Numbered from the stretch's first letter, positions 36,215-44,156 are shown. The stretch is 64,000 nucleotides of DNA from an uncultured bacterium (GCA_900319365.1 ONOE01000005.1:1-64000); one strand, 5' to 3'. Numbers and translations are program-made. Notes: generated from the sequence alone by a model not told the origin.

Positions 36215-36418
36215 TTCACCAGCCTTTCTGAAAACTTGATTTTATAAATCTGTAAGAGAGATGTATAATACAATTTTACCATTGCACCTTTGTTTTCCCC
36301 AATCATAAAAAGATTGCAAAAATATTTCTTAACAATTTAATAGCTTGCATTTTTCAATCAGAGCAAATATTTTAAAGTTTTGCAAACTTAGAATTTTTTG
36401 AGGAGTTTTTTATTGGGT
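36215..36418. repeat. Dispersed repeat, copy C
   Basis: Begins TTCACCAGCCTTTCTGAAAA like copy D, then shares ~130 nearly identical bp with copy B, ending GAGGAGTTTTTTATTGGG. It separates an immunity gene from the 3' end of the next full cassette. Confidence 0.88.
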
Positions 36419-36490
36419 ATTTTTTTTAAATATATAAATATACACATGCTAGGGCGAGAAGTAATCTGTGTTATGCTTAAAAAATTGTCT

Positions 36491-36526
36491 TTGCTTCGAT
36501 TTTCAAAGGATTGAAAATCGAAGCAA
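36491..36526 (-). terminator. Long hairpin, probable terminator for the leftward toxin
   Basis: A perfect 15-bp stem with a 6-nt loop (arms 36491-36505 and 36512-36526). Read leftward it is followed by a six-T run after six bases. It lies ~150 bp beyond the stop of the shared C-terminal domain. The rest of the gap 36419-36677 shows nothing else. Confidence 0.6.
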
Positions 36527-36677
36527 TCCGGCTTTTAATACTAATTTTTGTGCAAATGTTACTAATATATATATTAACTTGTATGTAGTTGACCTAATCG
36601 GCTGGATTACTTCGCCGCCCAATCCGTTGGTCGGCTCGTAATGACAATTACGTATGAATTTTATTACTATTTTATAT

Positions 36678-37100
36678 TTAAAATCTTGGTCTTGAGCGAT
36701 AGTAGCCTTTAACATCTGTTCCGTCAGAACGTGTGTAGGGGTTGACATAAACAACTCCGCCGTTGAGTGCTTCACGGCGCATATCGCTATTTGTCGGCAT
36801 TGTTCCTTTAAAATCCCTTACCTGTGCCATGATAGCTTTTTCGTTTTTGTCAAATTCCTCCTGCGACATCTGCCCGACATCTTCTCTTGTAAAAATTCTG
36901 TTGTCGCCTGTTGTAAAATTTGCGCTGTCTGACAGGTCATCTTTTCTTCTGTTTTGCCATATAGTTTTCAAAAGTTGCAATGCTGTATTTGCAAGTGCAT
37001 AATTGGGCTGATTATTAGCAACCGTATAATTGTTATAAACCGGTGTAGGAGGAGTAATATCTACAGGCGGAACGGTAACAGTCGGCATTGGTGTAGGCAT
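36678..37100 (-). CDS. Shared C-terminal domain of the lipase toxin, after a stop codon
   Basis: 140 aa: a Pro/Thr/Val-rich linker (PTPMPTVTVPPVDITPPTP), then the conserved domain TGDNRIFTREDVGQMSQEEF ... VNPYTRSDGTDVKGYY, about 80% identical to the end of the protein at 29560. ATG 37100 has no ribosome site. The frame is the same as that of the lipase gene and is open up to the lipase stop at 37155, so this is the lipase's own tail cut off by one TAA. The role of the domain (targeting, export or anchoring) is unknown. Confidence 0.7.
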   Translation of the reverse strand: MPTPMPTVTVPPVDITPPTPVYNNYTVANNQPNYALANTALQLLKTIWQNRRKDDLSDSANFTTGDNRIFTREDVGQMSQEEFDKNEKAIMAQVRDFKGTMPTNSDMRREALNGGVVYVNPYTRSDGTDVKGYYRSRPRF

Positions 37101-37154
37101 AACGGTTTTAGGAAATATTTTATCAAAATCTATTTGTGGAATATTTGTATAATT

Positions 37155-38120
37155 TTAATTTGACTGAACTTTTGGCGAAGTCGGAATCGTCGCCCGTTTG
37201 GAATCGTCAGTTTGAACATTATTAGAATTATTAAGCCCATAATTATAGACTTCTTTAGAATGGAAATTTGCTATTGAGTTCATATTGTATAAACTTTTTA
37301 TTTCCTGTAATTGGACATCTGACGGGGTATAATTTGACTGAATATTTTGTATATTCTTATTATTTTGTTTAATGTTTAGATTATCTACATCTTGATAAAT
37401 TTTATCAATTTTATATACATAGCCATGATAAACATTATTTGAATTCATTTTTTTGACAAAAGGTGTAACTTCAACAGCTTTATTTAAATCACCCATTTTT
37501 TCTAATTCATGATATATCATATCCGCTTTACCAAAAGTGTTTGTAAATGGATATATTTTATTTATGTCCAAAATAGTATTTGTAATAAAAGTTCTGCCGG
37601 GTTGATATATAGAATTTGAATTAAATATTGGATCCATAGGATTGCCATAATTTTTTATATTTAATTTGTATATTTGACTTCTAGAAAAGCCTTGTGATTG
37701 CAATATTTTCCCGGTTCCAAAGGCATTAAATGTTGTTGCAGGAATTCCTGTTCTGGCAGATTCTATTTGGGCTAAACTCCCGCCTAATGAATGTCCTGTA
37801 AGTTCAATTTTTACATTTTCATTTTCAAACATTGATAATGCCTTTAATAACAAAACATGTGCATCTTTTTGCTGCATTGGTTCAACCCCAGCAGCCATTG
37901 GAATGTCTGACAATAAAAAATCTTTAAACTCTTTAGAACCTTTAAAAACAATAATGACGAATTCCCCCTTTTTATATACTTGACCTTCAAAGCTACTTGA
38001 GGTTTCGGGTTCTTTATATTCCAATTTCCAACCGTCTAATATAATAGGGTTATCCAGATGGTACGCATTATAGGATAAAATTTCTTTTTCTATATCTGTA
38101 ACATAGTTTGATTTGTTCAT
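37155..38120 (-). CDS. Class-3 lipase-like toxin
   Basis: 321 aa alpha/beta hydrolase of the Lipase_3/DUF2974 kind. VIIVFKGSKEFKDF near residue 52 is the oxyanion-side strand; IELTGHSLGGSLAQIESA near 105 holds the nucleophile Ser; a later NVYHGYVYK may supply the His. It likely attacks membrane phospholipids. The C-terminal ~80 residues are an Asn-rich linker, and the frame continues after TAA 37155 into the shared C-terminal domain. AAGGAAGGA precedes the ATG. A membrane-protein gene diverges 36 bp away. Confidence 0.7.
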   Translation of the reverse strand: MNKSNYVTDIEKEILSYNAYHLDNPIILDGWKLEYKEPETSSSFEGQVYKKGEFVIIVFKGSKEFKDFLLSDIPMAAGVEPMQQKDAHVLLLKALSMFENENVKIELTGHSLGGSLAQIESARTGIPATTFNAFGTGKILQSQGFSRSQIYKLNIKNYGNPMDPIFNSNSIYQPGRTFITNTILDINKIYPFTNTFGKADMIYHELEKMGDLNKAVEVTPFVKKMNSNNVYHGYVYKIDKIYQDVDNLNIKQNNKNIQNIQSNYTPSDVQLQEIKSLYNMNSIANFHSKEVYNYGLNNSNNVQTDDSKRATIPTSPKVQSN

Positions 38121-38200
38121 AATAAAGTCCTTCCTTTTTGTTGTATTATTACAAGTATGAAATTTATAGCTAAATTAAAAAATAAATTTGCATTTCATAT
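37985..38200. repeat. 215-bp direct repeat, left copy
   Basis: Covers the lipase N-terminus, the divergent promoter and the first 14 codons of the immunity gene. It is matched at well over 85% identity by 38527-38742. Confidence 0.85.
38144..38149 (+). promoter_or_regulatory. -10 element of leaderless immunity gene
   Basis: TATTAT ends 7 nt before ATG 38157, with no ribosome site. The same element and spacing recur at 38686-38691 in the duplicate. Confidence 0.5.
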
Positions 38201-38519
38201 TATTTCAATTTGCGGCTGGGTATATTTTTACTACTTTTTATTTGCATTATTTTATTGTCATAATACGAATAGTATCCCAGGAATATTTCTTGCCATAATT
38301 ACAATTATTCTTGAATGCTTAATAGTAATATCTTTGATGATTTGGGCAATAGAAACACTTACAAATCACAATATTAAAAATATTTTTTTTGTTAAAAATC
38401 CTTTTTATCATATATTTTGGATTTTGGGTGTTTTATTCTCACTAATTATAAATGTGTGGCTAATATCTGCATTAGTGTACTATCTTATTGAAATTAAAAC
38501 ATTTCTTTTCTTTCGATAA
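38157..38519 (+). CDS. Small polytopic membrane protein, candidate lipase immunity
   Basis: 120 aa, four hydrophobic helices. Its first 14 residues (MKFIAKLKNKFAFH) are identical to those of the protein at 38699, after which the two diverge but keep TNHNI/ANHDI and the same helix plan. It diverges from the intact lipase gene. The last residues (IKTFLFFR) abut the cut end of the next lipase stub. Confidence 0.6.
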   Translation: MKFIAKLKNKFAFHIISICGWVYFYYFLFALFYCHNTNSIPGIFLAIITIILECLIVISLMIWAIETLTNHNIKNIFFVKNPFYHIFWILGVLFSLIINVWLISALVYYLIEIKTFLFFR

Positions 38520-38662
38520 ATTTGTCTTTCAAAGCCACTACTAGTTGGGGTTTCTGTATCTTTTAATTCCCAACCGTCTAATATAATTGGATTATCCAAA
38601 TGATACGCATTATAGGATAAAATTTCTTTTTCTGTATCTGTAACATAATTTGATTTGTTCAT
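38480..38662 (-). CDS. 5' stub of a second lipase toxin gene
   Basis: 60 aa. MNKSNYVT, EKEILSYNAYHLDNPIILDG and the GFERQIYRK region are nearly identical to the intact lipase at 38120. Similarity ends at ~38520, where the next immunity gene ends, before the VIIVFKG strand. The remaining residues are antisense to that gene. A non-catalytic orphan head with a good ribosome site. Confidence 0.65.
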   Translation of the reverse strand: MNKSNYVTDTEKEILSYNAYHLDNPIILDGWELKDTETPTSSGFERQIYRKKRNVLISIR

Positions 38663-38742
38663 AATAAAATCCTTTCTTTTTGTCGTATTATTACAAGTAT
38701 GAAGTTTATAGCTAAATTAAAAAATAAATTTGCATTTCATAT
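38527..38742. repeat. 215-bp direct repeat, right copy
   Basis: Partner of 37985-38200, offset by 542 bp. Recombination between the copies would delete one immunity gene and one stub. Confidence 0.85.
38686..38691 (+). promoter_or_regulatory. -10 element of leaderless immunity gene
   Basis: TATTAT ends 7 nt before ATG 38699, with no ribosome site. Confidence 0.5.
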
Positions 38743-39052
38743 GTTTGCGGCTTTTGGCTGGATTATTGCTTACGAGTTTTTTAAGATGTCAAATATAGAT
38801 GGTGGCGGAATTTTTATAATTATTTTAATTTCTGTTTGGCTATTAGTTTTACTATTATTGTCAATTGTTTTAGCAATTGAACATATTGCAAATCATGATA
38901 TACAAATTAAATTTTTTATTGAAAATAAATTGTATAATATACTATGTTTTATTGGTTTTCTTATAAGTTCTATTTTTACATTATTTTCAATATGCTTAAT
39001 TGCTATAACTATTTTATCCGGTTTTATTACACAAATTCACCAGCCTTTCTGA
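38699..39052 (+). CDS. Small polytopic membrane protein, candidate immunity
   Basis: 117 aa, paralogue of the protein at 38157: same first 14 residues, then different helices (IFIIILISVWLLVLLLLSIVLAI; ILCFIGFLISSIFTLFSICLIAI). It faces the lipase stub. Its last codons (HQPF-stop) lie inside repeat D, so the original C-terminus may have been replaced. Confidence 0.58.
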   Translation: MKFIAKLKNKFAFHMFAAFGWIIAYEFFKMSNIDGGGIFIIILISVWLLVLLLLSIVLAIEHIANHDIQIKFFIENKLYNILCFIGFLISSIFTLFSICLIAITILSGFITQIHQPF

Positions 39053-39154
39053 AAACTTGATTTTATAAATCTGTAAGAGAGATGTATAATACAATTTTAC
39101 CATTGCACCTATGTTTCCCCCAACCGTAAAAAGAAGTGCAAAAATATTTCTTAA
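39036..39154. repeat. Dispersed repeat, copy D (short)
   Basis: Starts TTCACCAGCCTTTCTGAAAA like copy C, keeps the TATAATACAATTTTACCAT core and AAATATTTCTTAA, then breaks off at ~39154 into ordinary chromosome. It marks the right edge of the toxin region. Confidence 0.85.
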
Positions 39155-39257
39155 TGAACCGATTTTAATCGCCAAGATAGGGATAAATTGTAAACCAAAG
39201 TGATTTTGTAGTATAATTTATGAGTTAGTTTTATCGGTATATTTTAGGCAGGCAGCG

Positions 39258-39908
39258 ATGAAAAAGTTTTGTATATTATCTGATTTTGACGGAACAATTT
39301 CAACAGTAGACAGTTTGTATTCGTTTTTTAAAAACTATGCAACAGAAAAATGGAAGTATGTTGAAAAGCTTTGGCTCGAAAATAAAATAAATTCTAAAGA
39401 ATGTTTAATTCAAGAGTTTTCGCTCGTTCCGAATTTATCGCAAGAACTTGCGGATAAGTACATAAAAACCGTAACAATAGACAAATATTTTAAAGACTTT
39501 TATGATTTTTGCCAAAATGAAAATATAGATTTTTACATAGTTAGCGACGGGGTTGATTATTTTATAAACGGAATTTTAGAAAATCATGACGTTAAAGGTT
39601 TGAAAATTATAACAAATCATGGCGTTTTTAATAAAAATAAAATAGATTTGTCATTCCCGAATGACAACCCGCAATGCGTTATGAATGCAGGAACATGCAA
39701 ATGCAAAGTTGCAAATGATATGAAAAAGAAATACGAAAAAATTATTTATATCGGCGACGGAGTATCTGATTTTTGCGTTTGCGACAAAGCTGATATTATA
39801 TTTGCAAAATCAAAACTTGCCCGCCATTGCGAAGATAAAGGGCTAAAATATAAGTCTTATGAAAACTTTAATGATATATTATCAGAAGTTAAGGCTCATC
39901 TGAATTAA
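39258..39908 (+). CDS. HAD phosphatase, MtnX/SerB-like
   Basis: 216 aa HAD-IB phosphatase: motif I ILSDFDGTIS at residues 6-15, motif II IVSDGVDYF near 95, motif III Lys region, motif IV IYIGDGVSDFCVCDKAD near 170. It resembles MtnX (methionine salvage) more than SerB because of the NAGTCKCKVAN insertion, but no mtn genes are adjacent. A TATAAT at 39212 could be its promoter. It overlaps the MarR gene tail to tail by 20 bp. First gene of the higher-GC chromosome side. Confidence 0.8.
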   Translation: MKKFCILSDFDGTISTVDSLYSFFKNYATEKWKYVEKLWLENKINSKECLIQEFSLVPNLSQELADKYIKTVTIDKYFKDFYDFCQNENIDFYIVSDGVDYFINGILENHDVKGLKIITNHGVFNKNKIDLSFPNDNPQCVMNAGTCKCKVANDMKKKYEKIIYIGDGVSDFCVCDKADIIFAKSKLARHCEDKGLKYKSYENFNDILSEVKAHLN

Positions 39909-40338
39909 TACCTGCACTTTGCTCAAATATTCTGATATATTTTATTGCCAAATTTTCAATATTGTCTAAATCTGCCTGCGGCATGTTTTCTAAAGTTCTT
40001 CTTTCGGATTCTATCACGGGGATAATATTATCCTTTGCGTATTCAATTCCTTTTTGGGTAAGTTTAACGTATCTGAAAGGATATTTCCCGGGCTTTAATT
40101 CAACTATACCTTTTTGCTCAAGTTTTTTTACGGTTGAATTAAGAGTTTTTGGACTTATATAAGTATTTCCCGCAATATCTTTTTGAGTACAATCACGTCC
40201 CGATGCAATCATATAAAACAGCATGGTAAATTCCGAATCCGTCATTTTTGCCTGTTTTAAAAGGGTATTATAAATCTTATCTATCTTGCACATTGCCTTG
40301 TGCATAAATGTTATTTTTTCGTCAACTTCATATCTCAT
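39889..40338 (-). CDS. MarR-family regulator
   Basis: 149 aa winged-helix dimeric regulator. The DNA-binding region CTQKDIAGNTYISPKTLNSTVKKLEQKGIV (two helices) and the wing PGKYPFRYVKLTQKG are clear; dimerisation helices flank them. It diverges from the aminotransferase operon across 164 bp, which it may control. Ligand unknown. Confidence 0.82.
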   Translation of the reverse strand: MRYEVDEKITFMHKAMCKIDKIYNTLLKQAKMTDSEFTMLFYMIASGRDCTQKDIAGNTYISPKTLNSTVKKLEQKGIVELKPGKYPFRYVKLTQKGIEYAKDNIIPVIESERRTLENMPQADLDNIENLAIKYIRIFEQSAGINSDEP

Positions 40339-40502
40339 AACGACAAAATAATAACATAACGATAAAATTTTTGTATATAATTTAATTCTTTTTTAATGAT
40401 TTTACAGTTACAAAACTTAATAATCTGATATCGGATTATTGAATTTAAAATTGGGTTATGTTAAAAAAAAATTACGGTATTTTAAAATAGAGGAGAAATT
40501 AA

Positions 40503-41897
40503 ATGATTTGTACAGATGAAAAGATGATTTCTGATGAAGAAGTAAAAGACTTAGATGCGGTATACAGCTCATGGGGTGATACGGTTCACTATTCAAAAAA
40601 CCCTAAAGTTTTCAGAGGATGTGAAGGATCATATATGTATGATTCCAAAGATGTACCTTATTTGGATTTACAGATGATGTATTCAGCAGCAAACTTCGGT
40701 TATAGAAATAAGAGAATTAATGATGCTTTAATTGACCAAATTAACACGATGCCTCAAATGACACCTAAATATTTACAACCATACAAATCATTGTTATCCG
40801 AAAAAATGGAAAAAATGATTGAAAAAAGATTCCATACAAAAGGGAGAATGCATTATAATGTAGGCGGCGCTCAGGCAAATGAAGATGCCATTAAAGTTGT
40901 AAGAAATTATACACATAATCAAAACTTCTTTGCATTTCAAGGCGGCTACCACGGAAGAACAATGGCAACAACAGCTATTACTTCAAGCTACCGTTACAGA
41001 GAAAAATACGGACACTTCGGCGACAGAGCAAACTTTGTTCCGTTCCCGTATTGTTTCAGATGCCCTTACGGTATGAATTGCGAATCTTGCAATCATTTTT
41101 GTGTAAAACAATTTGCAAGACAATTTGAAAGCGAATATAAAGCATTGTATGACCCCAAAACCGGCGATTGCGAATTTAAAGCATTCTTTGCAGAACCGAT
41201 TTTGGGAACAGGCGGATATATTAACGCTCCGGAATGGTACTTCAAAGAATTAAAAGAAATTCTTGATGCTCATAATATTATGCTTGTAATTGATGAAGTT
41301 CAAATGGGTATGTTTAGAACAGGTAAATGGTGGGCAATCGAAAACTACGGTGTAGTACCAGACATTATGACATTTGCTAAATCAATCACAAACGGTATGA
41401 ATCCGCTCGCCGGTTTCTGGGCAAAAGAAAAATATATCGCACCCGATGTATTCACTCCGGGCAGCGCTCATTCAACATATTGCTCTAACCCGTTAGGTGT
41501 AAGAGCCGCTTACGAAGTTATGAATATTGTAGAAGAACAGGAAAAAGATTTTGAAACAGAAATTCCGAGAAAATCCAAAATCTTTATGAAAGGTTTGAAT
41601 TATCTTAAATCTAAATATAAAGAAGTCGGTGATGTAGGCGGTATCGGTTTCGCACTTCGTATGGAATTAACCGAAAAAGACGGATTCACACCTAACAGAG
41701 CTTTGTGCGATGCTATGCAGGAAGAAGGCTTGAAAGGCGATCTGTCATACAACGGCAAGAAATGCGGACTTGTCCTTAATAACGGCGGTTTCTTCAAAAA
41801 TATAATTACTCTTGTTCCGCAATTATACATAACGGATGAAGAAATCGAAATGGCAATTGATTTAATGGATCAATTATTAGACAGGTTAACTAAATAA
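40503..41897 (+). CDS. Class III PLP aminotransferase
   Basis: 464 aa of the acetylornithine/4-aminobutyrate aminotransferase group. NVGGAQANEDAIKVVRN near residue 115 is the PLP-phosphate loop, AFQGGYHGRT near 140, VIDEVQMGMFRTGKWWA near 260 the cofactor Asp and FAKSITNGM near 300 the PLP lysine. A Cys-rich insertion (CFRCPYGMNCESCNHFC) near 180-200 may bind metal. GAGGAGAA precedes the ATG. It shares its stop TAATG with the next gene, so the two are co-translated. Confidence 0.87.
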   Translation: MICTDEKMISDEEVKDLDAVYSSWGDTVHYSKNPKVFRGCEGSYMYDSKDVPYLDLQMMYSAANFGYRNKRINDALIDQINTMPQMTPKYLQPYKSLLSEKMEKMIEKRFHTKGRMHYNVGGAQANEDAIKVVRNYTHNQNFFAFQGGYHGRTMATTAITSSYRYREKYGHFGDRANFVPFPYCFRCPYGMNCESCNHFCVKQFARQFESEYKALYDPKTGDCEFKAFFAEPILGTGGYINAPEWYFKELKEILDAHNIMLVIDEVQMGMFRTGKWWAIENYGVVPDIMTFAKSITNGMNPLAGFWAKEKYIAPDVFTPGSAHSTYCSNPLGVRAAYEVMNIVEEQEKDFETEIPRKSKIFMKGLNYLKSKYKEVGDVGGIGFALRMELTEKDGFTPNRALCDAMQEEGLKGDLSYNGKKCGLVLNNGGFFKNIITLVPQLYITDEEIEMAIDLMDQLLDRLTK

Positions 41898-42739
41898 TGT
41901 CTTTAAACTTTGAACTTATACACGGTAACGATGAAAAAGCAAGAACTGCGGTTTTGCTTTTTCACGGACTTACCGGAAGTCCTTTTGAGTTGAAAAAATA
42001 CGGTCAGTTCCTTTATAAACAAGGATTTGATGTGTATGCGGATTGTTTACCGGGGCATGGAGATAATTTTGCAGAAATTTACACGGTCAAATATACGGAC
42101 TGGCTGGATTTTGCATATTCAAAGTTTGAGCAGCTGCATTCAAATTACGAGAATGTTTTTGTATCGGGAATTTGTCTTGGCGCTGTTTTGGCTCTGGCCG
42201 TCGGAATAAAATATTCAGATGTTGTTACCGGGTTAGTGCCTTTATCGACAACTTTGTTTTTAGACGGTTGGAGATTGCCGTGGTATAAGTTTTTAATCCC
42301 AATCGGATTAACAACGATTATCAGATTTTATTACAATTACCCCGAATGCGAACCGCACGGAATTAAAAATCTCAAAGTAAGAAATGCAATTAAAAAACTG
42401 CTTTCGATAGGCGATGTCGGAATGAATGATTTCCCAATGACAGGGATTTATGAGCTTTTAAAACTTTCCAAATACGTAAGAGCGAACTTAGATAAAGTTA
42501 CGGCGCCCACACTTTTAATTCATTCGCAAGAAGATGACCTCACAAGCGTAAAATCAGCTTACTGTGCATATAACGGTATTTCGTCAAAAGATAAAGATTT
42601 AATTATTTTAAAAGACAGCTATCACATGGTTTTGTATGATAATGAAAAAGAATTTGTATATAAAAAAGTCCTTGAATTTATAAATAACCATATTGCTGTT
42701 GAAACGGAAGAAAAGCAGGGAGAAGCGGTATGTATCTAA
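41897..42739 (+). CDS. Alpha/beta hydrolase with Cys at the nucleophile position
   Basis: 280 aa carboxylesterase/monoacylglycerol-lipase-like fold. LLFHGLTGSPFELKKYG is the oxyanion strand, DCLPGHGDN the lid region, HSQEDDLTS the acid and DSYHMVLYD the catalytic His. The nucleophile elbow reads SGICLGAV, with Cys in place of the usual Ser near residue 92. It may still act as a hydrolase, as dienelactone hydrolases use Cys, or may bind without cleaving. The start overlaps the aminotransferase stop; the 3' end overlaps the next gene by 10 bp. Confidence 0.83.
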   Translation: MSLNFELIHGNDEKARTAVLLFHGLTGSPFELKKYGQFLYKQGFDVYADCLPGHGDNFAEIYTVKYTDWLDFAYSKFEQLHSNYENVFVSGICLGAVLALAVGIKYSDVVTGLVPLSTTLFLDGWRLPWYKFLIPIGLTTIIRFYYNYPECEPHGIKNLKVRNAIKKLLSIGDVGMNDFPMTGIYELLKLSKYVRANLDKVTAPTLLIHSQEDDLTSVKSAYCAYNGISSKDKDLIILKDSYHMVLYDNEKEFVYKKVLEFINNHIAVETEEKQGEAVCI

Positions 42740-43062
42740 AATCAGGGTTTATCATAATTGCGCTTTTGCTTGCCGTACTTTTAGCAGGTTATGAAAGCTA
42801 TTTGCTCATAAAAAAAGAGGGACGCAAAAATCACCCCGTATACGTTGCATTTATGACGGGAATGCTTGTATTATATATACTTTGCGCCTTTGCAGGAGTA
42901 TTTATAATAAAAGGGGGGTTAAATAAATTTATAATGCTTTTATTTGCACTTTCTCCGTTTGTTGTAGGCAAACTTGCAACTTATGAAAAAAGAACTTTGT
43001 TTTGCATTATTCAGGTTTGCTGCATAATCCTGAGCGCTATATTTATTTTAATAGTTCAGTAG
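42730..43062 (+). CDS. Small membrane protein
   Basis: 110 aa with four hydrophobic helices (FIIIALLLAVLLAGYESYLL; GMLVLYILCAFAGVFII; KFIMLLFALSPFVVG; IIQVCCIILSAIFILIV). Not recognised. GGGAGAAG precedes the ATG; it overlaps the hydrolase gene and ends that operon with TAG. Confidence 0.68.
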   Translation: MYLKSGFIIIALLLAVLLAGYESYLLIKKEGRKNHPVYVAFMTGMLVLYILCAFAGVFIIKGGLNKFIMLLFALSPFVVGKLATYEKRTLFCIIQVCCIILSAIFILIVQ

Positions 43063-43090
43063 ATTACCCCGAGCATTTCATTTTTGCTTA

Positions 43091-43099
43091 TGGTATAAT
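43091..43099 (+). promoter_or_regulatory. Extended -10 promoter, leaderless gene
   Basis: TGGTATAAT ends 8 nt before ATG 43108, with no ribosome site. Transcription would start within a base or two of the ATG. Confidence 0.6.
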
Positions 43100-43107
43100 T
43101 ACAACTG

Positions 43108-44145
43108 ATGAATGATATATTAAGAAAGCTTATAGTATTATTACTTGTTTTTGTTCTGGGATTATCTCCCTGCATGGCCGCAAGCGACAAGGTGATTGCA
43201 GATGTAAGTAGCGGTTTCGGGCTTACGCAGGGCACGCCGCCCGTAATTCAGCTAAAGGCAATACGCAAAACAATTATAGATGACAAAATTATAATCCCCC
43301 AAAGATCTGTTGTAACACTTGAAGTTTTGCAAGCTCAAAAAGAGCGCAGATGGCACAAAAGCGGATTTATAGTTTGCAAATTGAAAAATTATGAAGATGA
43401 ACTGACTAAAGAAATCATTGATTTGTCAGATAAAGACATTTATTTTGTAGTAAGAAAATATGAGCCCCTTGATAAAAAAGATGCATCAATTACGGCTACC
43501 GAAATTGTGCTTACTCAGGCGGCTTCACTATTTGCACCCGGAGTTGATATTTTATATTTCTTTACAAAAGGCGCAATTCAAAGACATAAAAATCCCAACT
43601 GGTTTAAAGCGGGGGTTTACAATGCTTATGATAATTCTGTATGTTGGTTCTGGTTAAAAGGTAAACCGATTGACCTCAAAAAAAATGAACAGGTTTACGT
43701 AAAAAACGTTAATGAACCCAGAGCCGAAGAATTAAAAGGGCAGATTGACCGCAGGCAGGAAAAACAAAAGTTCAGAGATGACAAAAATCAGGCAAGCATT
43801 GATTATATTGAGCATAAAAAAGATTTAAAAAACAAATATAAAGAACAAAAAGCGCAATTAAAACAAAGCGCAGATGATGAAAATATTGAAGACGAAAAAG
43901 CGGCTAAAAATGAAATAAAAGAGAAAAAACAACAGTTAAAAAACGATTACAAAACTCAACGTCAACAATTAAAACAGCAAAAAAAATACAGATATACGCA
44001 ATTAAAGCAAAGACACAACGAATATAAACAGCACTCAAAAGAGAATAAGCAACGTTTAAAAGCCAAAAAAAAACAATGGGAACAAGCCCGAAAAGATAAG
44101 CAGAAAAAACAATCCGAACAACAAGAAGAAAAAGCAAAAATATAA
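43108..44145 (+). CDS. Exported protein with charged coiled-coil tail
   Basis: 345 aa. Signal peptide (LIVLLLVFVLGLSPCMAAS, cleavage near residue 25). A globular domain of ~180 residues follows (IIPQRSVVTLEVLQAQKERR, LTQAASLFAPGVDILYFFTKG). The last ~130 residues are almost only Lys, Gln, Glu and Arg, a single alpha helix or coiled coil. Likely in the periplasm or outer envelope. Not recognised as a named family. Confidence 0.68.
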   Translation: MNDILRKLIVLLLVFVLGLSPCMAASDKVIADVSSGFGLTQGTPPVIQLKAIRKTIIDDKIIIPQRSVVTLEVLQAQKERRWHKSGFIVCKLKNYEDELTKEIIDLSDKDIYFVVRKYEPLDKKDASITATEIVLTQAASLFAPGVDILYFFTKGAIQRHKNPNWFKAGVYNAYDNSVCWFWLKGKPIDLKKNEQVYVKNVNEPRAEELKGQIDRRQEKQKFRDDKNQASIDYIEHKKDLKNKYKEQKAQLKQSADDENIEDEKAAKNEIKEKKQQLKNDYKTQRQQLKQQKKYRYTQLKQRHNEYKQHSKENKQRLKAKKKQWEQARKDKQKKQSEQQEEKAKI

Positions 44146-44156
44146 AATTTTTATAG

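Noticed and set aside
43460-43657. Short internal frame in the exported coiled-coil protein gene
   Set aside because: A shadow of the real gene. Similar shadows in 44199-44480, 44587-44920, 46056-46334, 50797-51210 and 53603-54008 were dismissed likewise.
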